Of a stretch of 7,850 nt of DNA, positions 1-4,639 are shown piece after piece. Within the stretch, counting starts at the first letter, position 1, and every line of letters starts with the position of its first letter. The stretch is from Candidatus Brocadiaceae bacterium (GTDB taxonomy: Bacteria > Planctomycetota > Brocadiia > SM23-32). Below the pieces are notes generated by a model. That model saw only the letters and a list, made by a program, of their open reading frames with translations, did not search any database and was not told where the DNA came from. Made by a program: the position numbers and the translations under genes. The stretch covers positions 1 through 7,850 of the forward strand of contig PUNP01000952.1 in assembly GCA_003551785.1 (NCBI GenBank). Reading direction: 5' to 3'.

Positions 1-19
1 AATAACTTCTCCTTCATGT

Positions 20-49
20 TTGAAATGTTAAGCTAATTTACGGTATAAT
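20..49 (+). promoter_or_regulatory. Sigma-70-like promoter reading rightward
   Basis: A -35 hexamer TTGAAA (20-25, 5 of 6 consensus) is followed after 18 bases by a perfect -10 hexamer TATAAT (44-49). Transcription would start near 56. The first recognisable thing downstream is the tRNA-Leu-like half at 215, so this may be the relict promoter of a tRNA transcript. No gene with a ribosome binding site follows closely. Assigned from sequence match only. Confidence 0.5.
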
Positions 50-214
50 CAGACAGGTCCTCAGTGAACCACGTGTGTTTTATAGTTATACATGAAAAAT
101 CAGGTGTCAGGTGAAATGCAATAATTACAAGTTTTCTGTGGGAGGATTTCACGGATTCATAAAATAAAAAGAAAGACGCGTAAAAGGTTGTTTATTAAAG
201 TGATAGAAAAACCC

Positions 215-255
215 GGGCGAGTGGCGGAAGGGCAGACGCTCTGGACTTAAAATCC
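215..255 (+). tRNA. tRNA-Leu(UAA)-like 5' half, 3' half missing
   Basis: The stretch reads like the first half of a bacterial tRNA-Leu: a 7-base acceptor-like strand GGGCGAG (215-221), then the Leu-type D arm TGGCGGAAGGGCAGACGC, then an anticodon arm with TGGA and TCCA around the loop CTTAAAA (anticodon UAA). The outermost anticodon-stem pair (241 with 255) is not exact: the 3' arm continues TCCAT where a full Leu tRNA would have TCCAG. After 255 I find no long variable arm, no T arm with GGTTCGA, no 3' acceptor strand complementary to GGGCGAG, and no CCA. As it stands it cannot fold into a working tRNA. It is either a decayed gene or one side of an integration junction at the anticodon arm. 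The resemblance to the family was judged by eye. Confidence 0.55.
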
Positions 256-382
256 ATTTTCGGCGTTTTTCATAACCCCCTCCACTTTAACATTCTACAC
301 ATATAAGCCATTGAAGATAAGCCTTTTATGATTGTTTCTGATTTATATTCTGTCGTGTCTGTTCAGGTCTATTTAGATATGT

Positions 383-403
383 TATGGACACCATATGGAC
401 ACC
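383..403. repeat. Tandem 11-bp direct repeat
   Basis: TATGGACACC occurs at 383-392 and again at 394-403, separated by one A, giving an 11-bp period of about one helical turn. I noticed no other copies in the window. Direct repeats with helical spacing near a tRNA-like half would suit protein-binding sites such as integrase arm sites, but no integrase gene is visible here, so this reading is speculative. Confidence 0.6.
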
Positions 404-508
404 GAGTCAGAAAGGTGCATCTCAATGTTATTGTGTAGAGACTCTTTCAATAATTACTTCATTACGCCGAGCATATTGCTTGGTAGCTTAAAACATAAAA
501 AGTCCGAT

Positions 509-1147
509 CTATGTTTTTATAATTTGCTGAATCTTTGTGAATAATTCATTTTCCGCTTCAGCATCTGGAATTGATTGCACTAAATCTAGAAAAGGACGCA
601 GTGTCCGTTGTTGAATTTTAAGAGGTGATAGGGACATTTTAGTTGTAAAAACGGGCATGTTCATTATTTCCACCCAAGATTGCAATCGCTCCAATTCTGG
701 TATCACGTCTGTGCGAATGTAACTAACCATTGCTTTAGAGTTGGTCTTTCTCTGGAGGCATTGCCATTCTACATGTGAACTCAAATGTGGAAAAGCTCGA
801 TGGCTAAGTTCAGTACCGAAATCATTACGTGTTTTTTGTATAAGCGAAAGATCCTCTGAAGAATCTCTTAGCATTAAGCTGATTTCCTTTGCTTTCTCAC
901 CACAAACCTTACATGCATCATTATACTCATTACGAGCTTGTTGCATTCGATATAAATTATCTCCTGCAAATTTTGCCGCTTCTGCTTCCAGTTTAGAAAT
1001 TTCTTCTCGCTGTTTTTTGATTGTTGTTATGTCAAGTTGCCGCTTAATTATCCAAGCGATAATACCGCCCAGTAAAAAAACTCCAACATGTAATAATTCC
1101 TGGATGCCGTCGAGCATTTCAACTGTATGGGTTATTGTAGGAATCAC
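509..1147 (-). CDS. Membrane-anchored coiled-coil protein, unknown function
   Basis: I do not recognise this 212-aa protein. A short N-terminal stretch leads into a single hydrophobic helix at about residues 18-34 (LLHVGVFLLGGIIAWII), followed directly by KR. By the positive-inside rule this puts the long C-terminal part in the cytoplasm. Residues about 42-75 are rich in E, K, A and Q, as in a coiled coil. A lone C-x2-C sits at 79-82, and the rest looks mostly helical. The start is a GTG that overlaps the TGA of the upstream 91-aa gene by 4 bases (GTGA), a typical sign of translational coupling, so the two proteins probably work together. A role at the membrane is inference from the single helix. 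No enzyme motif is visible. Confidence 0.7.
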   Translation of the reverse strand: MIPTITHTVEMLDGIQELLHVGVFLLGGIIAWIIKRQLDITTIKKQREEISKLEAEAAKFAGDNLYRMQQARNEYNDACKVCGEKAKEISLMLRDSSEDLSLIQKTRNDFGTELSHRAFPHLSSHVEWQCLQRKTNSKAMVSYIRTDVIPELERLQSWVEIMNMPVFTTKMSLSPLKIQQRTLRPFLDLVQSIPDAEAENELFTKIQQIIKT

Positions 1148-1419
1148 TTTGAGTCAGGTTTCCATTCATTAGCAACGTTCTTGAGATCTTGCATAATGCG
1201 GTCTGTGTCGTCTGAAGCCGCAACCTTCTCTTGCAGTTGGCGTTCCGTAAGCTTTGAGAATTGGATTAAAGCCTCTTGTGCCCTACGAAACGTTGGCCCG
1301 CTAGTTTTATTGAACTGCTTTATTAAAGCTTTTCGCTCCTCTTGATCAAGAGTGCGATTTAATAATTTTTCGGCTGCTGAAACTAATGCTTGTATAAGTT
1401 GTTGGTCATTAGTCATCAT
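1144..1419 (-). CDS. Small helical protein, unknown function
   Basis: This 91-aa soluble protein, rich in Q, K, E and A, is probably all alpha-helical. I recognise no family motif. It is the first gene of a two-gene minus-strand operon, and its stop codon overlaps the GTG start of the membrane-anchored 212-aa protein by 4 bases. Translation can start at ATG 1419 or at the adjacent ATG 1416. AAGGAG lies 4 and 7 bases upstream of them respectively, so 1416 has the better spacing. The strong ribosome binding site and the coupling make it a real gene. A regulatory or partner role for the downstream membrane protein is plausible but not shown by the sequence. Confidence 0.72.
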   Translation of the reverse strand: MMTNDQQLIQALVSAAEKLLNRTLDQEERKALIKQFNKTSGPTFRRAQEALIQFSKLTERQLQEKVAASDDTDRIMQDLKNVANEWKPDSK

Positions 1420-1520
1420 CTGTCTCCTTATTAAAATAGAGATTTAGTTTGCATAACAACAAATACCCTTGGGTACCGGTCCTGTCTCGACCTGAATAAA
1501 ACCATCTGAAAGAATAAGTA
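1420..1520. promoter_or_regulatory. Intergenic spacer with 12-bp palindrome
   Basis: This gap lies between the hepT-like stop at 1521 and the minus-strand two-gene operon. It holds a perfect palindrome at 1464-1475 (TACCC-TT-GGGTA), about 45 bases upstream of the 1419 start, where an operator could sit. I could not assign a clear -35/-10 pair. Both neighbouring units read in the same direction, so read-through from the upstream pair is also possible. Confidence 0.3.
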
Positions 1521-1859
1521 TCAGGCCTCCAGCATCTCTTTTATCTCTCCTACCAGAATGGGTAAGTGGCTTTCGGCCGCCTTCCAAACGATCATCTCGT
1601 CAATAATATCGTATCCGTGTATCAGAACATTTCTGAACCCTATGATGCGATGAGATTCGGAAATTTTCTCCAATACTTCATCATCAATGCGGCTGATTCT
1701 GTTAAGCGCTTCGCCGATAATTTCAAAGTCCCTCTCAACCGCGCGTTGCGTTACCGGACTGCATTTATAGCTTTGAAAATCCATACCGCTGATAAAGTTC
1801 TTTATCTCTTCGGCTGCGTCAAGAATATCATACAGGTGTTTTTTAATCTCATCTTTCAT
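1521..1859 (-). CDS. hepT: HepT-like HEPN-domain ribonuclease toxin (DUF86)
   Basis: This 112-aa all-helical protein belongs to the HepT/DUF86 HEPN family. The defining R-x4-H-x-Y motif is present as RNVLIHGY, with R76, H81 and Y83. In characterised HepT the R and H cut RNA, and the Tyr is the residue that the partner MntA modifies by adding AMP. An upstream in-frame TTG at 1865 is less likely. ATG 1859 has GAGGGTGA about 7 bases upstream, whereas the TTG sits almost on top of that site. The start overlaps the end of the nucleotidyltransferase gene by 11 bases, so the two are co-translated. All family key residues are intact, so the toxin should be functional. Family assignment is from recognised motifs; activity is inferred. 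Confidence 0.88.
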   Translation of the reverse strand: MKDEIKKHLYDILDAAEEIKNFISGMDFQSYKCSPVTQRAVERDFEIIGEALNRISRIDDEVLEKISESHRIIGFRNVLIHGYDIIDEMIVWKAAESHLPILVGEIKEMLEA

Positions 1860-2151
1860 AGACAATCACCCTCGTCTTTTCAACTCGATCTCTGAATACG
1901 GGATTTCTGAACGGTCTGTCCACGACAACGTCTACCTCTCTTCCAAATATTTTTTCCAGCTCCTCTTTTAATTCAAAGTATTTATCAAAGAGGTCAATGT
2001 CTCGGTCCAGGTCAAAAGCGACCAGCACGTCAACATCGCTGTCCGGTGAAAAGCGCCGGGTCATGGCAGATCCGAAAAGCCCCAATCGCTTTACCGGCAG
2101 CTCGCGGCAGACTTCTTCTATTCTCGGTTTTAGCTCTGTTAAATCAATCAT
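1849..2151 (-). CDS. mntA: MntA-like minimal nucleotidyltransferase antitoxin
   Basis: This 100-aa MNT-fold nucleotidyltransferase carries the signature GSAMTRRFSPDSDVDV, that is GS (27-28) followed by D39-x-D41. A third acidic residue sits in EVDVVVD (D74). These residues bind metal and ATP. Characterised MntA transfers AMP onto a tyrosine of HepT and silences it, and the overlapping downstream HEPN gene fits that partnership. The frame is open from ATG 2214, but that codon lies only 3 bases past the -10 box, upstream of the expected transcript start, so it should not be in the mRNA. ATG 2181 has no ribosome binding site. ATG 2151 (MIDLTEL...) matches the family's usual N-terminus and length, with a weak AAGAG upstream. 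Confidence 0.87.
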   Translation of the reverse strand: MIDLTELKPRIEEVCRELPVKRLGLFGSAMTRRFSPDSDVDVLVAFDLDRDIDLFDKYFELKEELEKIFGREVDVVVDRPFRNPVFRDRVEKTRVIVYER

Positions 2152-2216
2152 GGTTCCGACTCTTTTCCCGCTAAAATCCATTTTTACAAAAGTACGGCAC
2201 GGCCTATTAATCATAA

Positions 2217-2245
2217 ATTATAAGCCAATCTCAGCTTGAAAACAA
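2217..2245 (-). promoter_or_regulatory. Promoter of the mntA-hepT pair
   Basis: Reading on the minus strand, -35 TTGTTT (2245-2240) is followed by a 17-base spacer and a perfect -10 TATAAT (2222-2217). The transcript should begin near 2210, giving a leader of about 60 bases before ATG 2151. The -35 box is weak (3 of 6), so an activator or modest expression is possible. Confidence 0.5.
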
Positions 2246-2344
2246 AATACCGGACCAGTATTGCAGAGCTCGCCTTCGTTTTTTCTTAACAGGAAAACGG
2301 AATCACAATTCTAATCTCATTACCCGGCATTGCCCGATGTTGTC

Positions 2345-2379
2345 GTATATTTGATAATCGGCTTCATTAATAATATACT
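2345..2379 (+). promoter_or_regulatory. Promoter and candidate operator of the brnT operon
   Basis: TTGATA (2351-2356, 5 of 6) and TATACT (2374-2379, 5 of 6) are separated by exactly 17 bases, an excellent sigma-70-type match. The expected start site is near 2386, which is the A of the brnT start codon. A 7-bp inverted repeat overlaps both boxes (GTATATT at 2345-2351 and AATATAC at 2372-2378), which suits an operator for toxin-antitoxin autorepression. Repression is inferred from toxin-antitoxin biology. Confidence 0.6.
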
Positions 2380-2385
2380 TAACTT

Positions 2386-2664
2386 ATGAGCCTTGAATTT
2401 GAATGGGACAATCGCAAGGAGAAAACGAATATTTATAAGCACGATGTTTCGTTTCACGACGCTGCTACGGTATTCGGTGATTTTCTTGCATGGACTTTTT
2501 CTGACCCCGATCATTCTGAATGTGAAGATCGGTTTATCACTATTGGTCGTTCCTCAAGGGGAAAGACACTCGTCATATCTCATACTGACAGAGATGACCG
2601 TATACGAATAATAAGTGCACGACAAGCAACTCTTCGTGAAAAGAGGCAATATGAAAATGGGTAA
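2386..2664 (+). CDS. brnT: BrnT family type II toxin
   Basis: This 92-aa protein has the BrnT pattern from end to end: an N-terminal FEWDNRKEKTNIYKHDVSF followed by an AxxVFxD-like stretch (AATVFGD), and a C-terminal RIISARQATLREKRQYE. BrnT toxins have a RelE-like ribonuclease fold and block translation. No ribosome binding site precedes the ATG, and a near-consensus promoter ends 6 bases before it, so the message is probably leaderless. The 3' end overlaps the start of the next small gene by 8-14 bases, as in toxin-antitoxin operons with the toxin first. The length is normal and no frameshift is visible, so it is probably active. Confidence 0.88.
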   Translation: MSLEFEWDNRKEKTNIYKHDVSFHDAATVFGDFLAWTFSDPDHSECEDRFITIGRSSRGKTLVISHTDRDDRIRIISARQATLREKRQYENG

Positions 2665-2875
2665 ACACAAAACAGAAGAGCTTCGTGAAGAATATGATTT
2701 TTCAGCGATGTCGGGAGGTGTTCGCGGTAAATATGCCGAGCGATTTCAATCGGGCACCAACCTGGTGAAAATCGCTCCAGATGTCGCAAAGGTTTTTGCC
2801 GATGAAGATGCCGTTAACGATGCCCTGCGATCGCTGATAAAAATTGCAGAGCGCCAGGCTCGAACCAATACCTGA
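2651..2875 (+). CDS. Antitoxin-like partner of BrnT
   Basis: This 74-aa protein contains EYDFS...GVRGKYAERF..GTNLVKIAPDVAKVFADEDAVNDALR, an arrangement I know from small antitoxins paired with BrnT- or RelE-like toxins. It does not show the pattern I expect of classic BrnA, so no symbol is given. The C-terminal PDVAKVF...VNDALRSL part resembles a ribbon-helix-helix-like or dimerisation region, which would allow DNA binding and autoregulation (inference). The gene overlaps the toxin. AGAGG lies 4 bases before ATG 2651 and 10 bases before ATG 2657, so either may be the start. An upstream in-frame ATG at 2615 lies deep within brnT and is unlikely. Confidence 0.78.
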   Translation: MKMGKHKTEELREEYDFSAMSGGVRGKYAERFQSGTNLVKIAPDVAKVFADEDAVNDALRSLIKIAERQARTNT

Positions 2876-2884
2876 ACAGAGATA

Positions 2885-3181
2885 ATGGTGCGAAAGAAAA
2901 TACCATACAGAACAAAACTTCCCGTTCGTCTGTCGCTGCGGGAGCGTGACCTGATCCGGACAGAGACATTCTACAATCCTCATTTTGCCAAACAGGTCGA
3001 GCCGGTCGGAAAAGGCATTAGCCTGCAATTGACGCTCGACGATATCGAGGAAATACAGGGGTATGTCGCTGCGGAGGCAAATCATTGCGAAGCCCCTAAA
3101 CTTCAAAAGGAACTTGATCATCTGTTCGACAAATTCCAGAGATTTCTTGATTCTTACGATGACCAGTGGGATTTGGGTTAG
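2885..3181 (+). CDS. Conserved-looking small protein next to pRiA4b ORF-3-like gene
   Basis: This 98-aa soluble protein begins with basic KKIPYRTKLPVRLSLRERDLI and continues with ...LQLTLDDIEEIQGYVAAEANHCE...KLQKELDHLFDKFQRFLDSYDD. From memory, short proteins with the LRERDLI and TLDDIEE..G.xAAEANH pattern tend to lie beside pRiA4b ORF-3-type genes, as here. I know no function for them. It follows the antitoxin-like gene by 9 bases and is read in the same direction, so it is probably in the same transcript. Its own ribosome binding site is weak. The protein looks complete. A role with the downstream protein is inferred from adjacency only. Confidence 0.7.
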   Translation: MVRKKIPYRTKLPVRLSLRERDLIRTETFYNPHFAKQVEPVGKGISLQLTLDDIEEIQGYVAAEANHCEAPKLQKELDHLFDKFQRFLDSYDDQWDLG

Positions 3182-3233
3182 CTAAGCGCACGGGATCCGA
3201 TTTGCGGCATAGATTTTGTGAGGCAAAAAGATT

Positions 3234-3452
3234 ATGAGTAAAGAACCTACGGGAGAAATATATCAGTTTCGCATTGAGCTGCTGGATATCGAGCCGGCAA
3301 GCTGGCGATGCATTCAGGTGCCCTCCGGATATAGTTTCTGGGACCTGCACGTTGCACTGCAGGATGCGATGGGCTGGCTGGACTATCACCTGCATGCATT
3401 TCTGATGCAAACTTCAAAGACAACGCGGGAAATTGACGACATGAATATTTGA
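3234..3452 (+). pseudogene. Truncated plasmid pRiA4b ORF-3-like protein
   Basis: The first 55 or so residues match the start of the pRiA4b ORF-3 family (PF07929): YQFRIELLDIEPASWRCIQVP followed by SGYSFWDLHVALQDAMGW and then DYHLHAF. Full members are usually well over 120 aa. This one stops at residue 72, shortly after HLHAF, and I found no continuation of the family pattern in any frame downstream. It therefore looks like an N-terminal remnant, cut by a deletion or recombination. The 49-aa ORF on the opposite strand begins its 3' end 33 bases later. The family's function is unknown, though it is common on plasmids. A working short version cannot be excluded. Confidence 0.75.
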
Positions 3453-3485
3453 TCGCCGCCTCGACCGGAATTTATTACAAGATAC

Positions 3486-3635
3486 TTAAACCCAAAAATC
3501 AAAAACTGCTCCATCATATGAGGCTGTTTTCTGTGGTCGGCTAACACGTGTAGCGGCGAGATAATCCCGAATGGCCGTTATCGCAAAACCCGCGCCAGGA
3601 CGTAACCCTTTAGTTGCGATATAGAAATCTTCCAT
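3486..3635 (-). CDS. Hypothetical 49-aa protein
   Basis: This short frame reads MEDFYIATKGLRPGAGFA, continues through ITAIRDYLAATRVSRP, and ends ...DFWV. It has a good ribosome binding site (AGGGG about 6 bases before ATG 3635) and an upstream AT-rich promoter-like region. I recognise no family. It could be a complete small protein or the surviving N-terminus of a longer gene lost in the same event that truncated the convergent pRiA4b ORF-3-like gene. Short length keeps confidence moderate. Confidence 0.45.
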   Translation of the reverse strand: MEDFYIATKGLRPGAGFAITAIRDYLAATRVSRPQKTASYDGAVFDFWV

Positions 3636-3658
3636 TGTTTTCCCCTAAAATAGGAAAG

Positions 3659-3685
3659 ATTATATAAAAACATCTCAATTGTCTA
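3659..3685 (-). promoter_or_regulatory. Possible promoter of the 49-aa ORF
   Basis: On the minus strand TAGACA (3685-3680, 5 of 6) and TATAAT (3664-3659, perfect) are separated by 15 bases, a little short of optimum. The site lies just upstream of the AGGGG site of the 49-aa ORF. Plausible but unproven. Confidence 0.35.
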
Positions 3686-3899
3686 AGAATATATAATAGC
3701 TAATGGAATGAAAATTGTAAATCAAAACTTAAAGGTATGGTCGGAACTGCAAAGTATTGGGAAAACGTATTAACAGCACATTTAAGCTGAACATATCCAT
3801 ACAAACGCATGGAGTTTGCTTTCATCTACTTCGGTACCTATAATATAAAATTAAGGATTATGAAATGCGGATAGAATATGTTTGACTGAGATCAAAACC
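3660..3899. other. AT-rich intergenic region
   Basis: Apart from the possible minus-strand promoter, I see no gene, hairpin terminator or repeat that stands out here. It separates the pRiA4b/49-aa scar from the second nucleotidyltransferase. An in-frame TTG at 3882 could extend that gene by 6 codons, but it has no ribosome binding site. Confidence 0.5.
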
Positions 3900-4181
3900 A
3901 TGGAAAAAGAATTACAGAACAGATTAAATCGGGCGGCGACAGCTCTCAAGAGAGAGGGAGCGCGTGAAGTGTATGTTTTTGGATCTGCCGCGCAAGGGGA
4001 TCTGCGTGAAGAATCGGATATAGACCTGGCCGTTTCCGGCCTGCCGCCACAGGCTTTTTTTCGTGCAATGGGGCGTGCAAGTGATGCCCTGAGACTGCCT
4101 GTCGATCTGGTGGACCTTGATGATGAAAATCCGTTTGTTGCTCACCTGAAATCACGGGGGAAACTCCATCGTGTGCAATGA
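3900..4181 (+). CDS. MNT-type nucleotidyltransferase, second copy
   Basis: This 93-aa protein has the minimal nucleotidyltransferase signature VFGSAAQGDLREESDIDLAV: GS at 28-29, and D40 and D42 of DxD. A third acidic position lies in PVDLVDL. The catalytic set looks complete. It differs clearly from the mntA-like gene at 1849-2151, so the two are not a recent duplication. I start it at ATG 3900. Members of this family act on a HEPN partner, usually encoded right next to them. Here the overlapping downstream frame holds only 34 codons of such a partner, so this enzyme may be an orphan. The call to the family is firm; present-day function is doubtful. Confidence 0.82.
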   Translation: MEKELQNRLNRAATALKREGAREVYVFGSAAQGDLREESDIDLAVSGLPPQAFFRAMGRASDALRLPVDLVDLDDENPFVAHLKSRGKLHRVQ

Positions 4182-4275
4182 TCAGCTTACTGAAGAAGTC
4201 GAAGTGGAATTGCAAATGTTACGGGATCATCTTGAAGAGTTTTCTCTCTTTTGTTTTCTGGATTTATGGAAATAA
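4171..4275 (+). pseudogene. Remnant of HEPN/HepT-like partner
   Basis: A frame starting at GTG 4171 overlaps the nucleotidyltransferase stop by 11 bases and encodes 34 residues: CNDQLTEEVEVELQMLRDHLEEFSLF, then a degenerate hydrophobic tail and a stop. The acidic amphipathic start resembles the first helix of the HEPN-like proteins that accompany this kind of nucleotidyltransferase. The overlap is the usual geometry of such pairs. The full partner is about 110-150 aa and carries R-x4-H, which is absent here. I read it as a truncated, inactive toxin. The short match is by eye, so the assignment is tentative. Confidence 0.45.
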
Positions 4276-4289
4276 GGGGGCATTTATTA

Positions 4290-4333
4290 TAATAAATTTG
4301 TAGGCAGTTTGCATTGTTGTTTCAAATTTATTA
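4290..4333. promoter_or_regulatory. 11-bp inverted repeat, possible operator
   Basis: TAATAAATTTG (4290-4300) and CAAATTTATTA (4323-4333) are perfect inverted repeats with 22 bases between them. Centre-to-centre spacing is 33 bases, about three helical turns, which would suit a dimeric or looping regulator of the downstream protease pair. It could also be chance in AT-rich DNA. Confidence 0.35.
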
Positions 4334-4369
4334 ACATTTTGGAATAAGGGCTGGCTATGTGTTCTATAT

Positions 4370-4397
4370 AGCTTTTCCTGCACATGTGGAAAAAGCT
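4370..4397 (+). promoter_or_regulatory. Leader hairpin before the protease pair
   Basis: AGCTTTTCC (4370-4378) pairs with GGAAAAAGCT (4388-4397) with one bulged A and a 9-base loop that is itself partly palindromic. It lies about 50 bases before the 63-aa gene and has no U tract, so it is more likely a leader structure than a terminator. Confidence 0.35.
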
Positions 4398-4446
4398 TTG
4401 TAAAGGTTCATATGAGGAGGCTTCGATTACACGGGGATAGATTAAA

Positions 4447-4638
4447 ATGAAAAAGAAAAGTAAAGAGGAAAGCAAAGAAGAATTTGAGGATGTTTACAAA
4501 AGAATGAATTTGCAAACCGAACAGGATCGGCAATATTTCATAGGTCTTGGAAGTCTGCCCACCCATAACGAAGATGAAAAAGCTAAGCCGGTATTTATAA
4601 GAGCAGATATTCTGTCATCAGAAACGAGGAAAATGTAA
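4447..4638 (+). CDS. Small charged protein upstream of Clp-fold protease
   Basis: This 63-aa protein is not recognised. The first 20 residues are almost entirely K, E, S and D (KKKSKEESKEEFEDVYKRM), a likely disordered or helical tail. A middle part, YFIGLGSLPTH, is more hydrophobic. GAGGAGG lies about 30 bases before the ATG, rather far for a ribosome binding site, so initiation is not well explained. The stop is separated from the protease start by one base, a sign of translational coupling. A substrate, adaptor or partner role for the protease is an inference from this linkage. Absence of a family match keeps confidence below that of its neighbour. Confidence 0.6.
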   Translation: MKKKSKEESKEEFEDVYKRMNLQTEQDRQYFIGLGSLPTHNEDEKAKPVFIRADILSSETRKM

Positions 4639-4639
4639 A

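Larger units (their letters stand above)
1..508. other. Non-coding accessory region
   Basis: I see no convincing gene in this 508-base stretch. It is AT-rich and holds a sigma-70-like promoter at 20-49, a tRNA-Leu-like half at 215-255 and a tandem repeat at 383-403. A 7-bp stem with a 3-nt loop (467-473 pairing with 477-483, one G-T wobble) lies just beyond the end of the minus-strand gene that stops at 509. That stem could help end its transcript, but it has no following U tract on that strand. A 10-codon ORF near 92 has no ribosome binding site and is not called. Confidence 0.6.

Noticed and set aside
92..124. Ten-codon ORF after the promoter at 20-49
   Set aside because: No ribosome binding site, no recognisable peptide and a premature length; open reading by chance is likely.
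430..446. boxA-like GACTCTTTCAA near the left end
   Set aside because: It misses key consensus bases and has no leader structure around it, unlike the 7178 site.
741..1345. Plus-strand open frames opposite the 212-aa and 91-aa genes
   Set aside because: They have no ribosome binding sites and show atypical residue composition. The minus-strand genes have coupling overlap, a strong ribosome binding site and ordered protein features.
3882..3899. TTG start extending the second nucleotidyltransferase by six codons
   Set aside because: No ribosome binding site upstream. ATG 3900 gives the usual N-terminal length before the GS motif.
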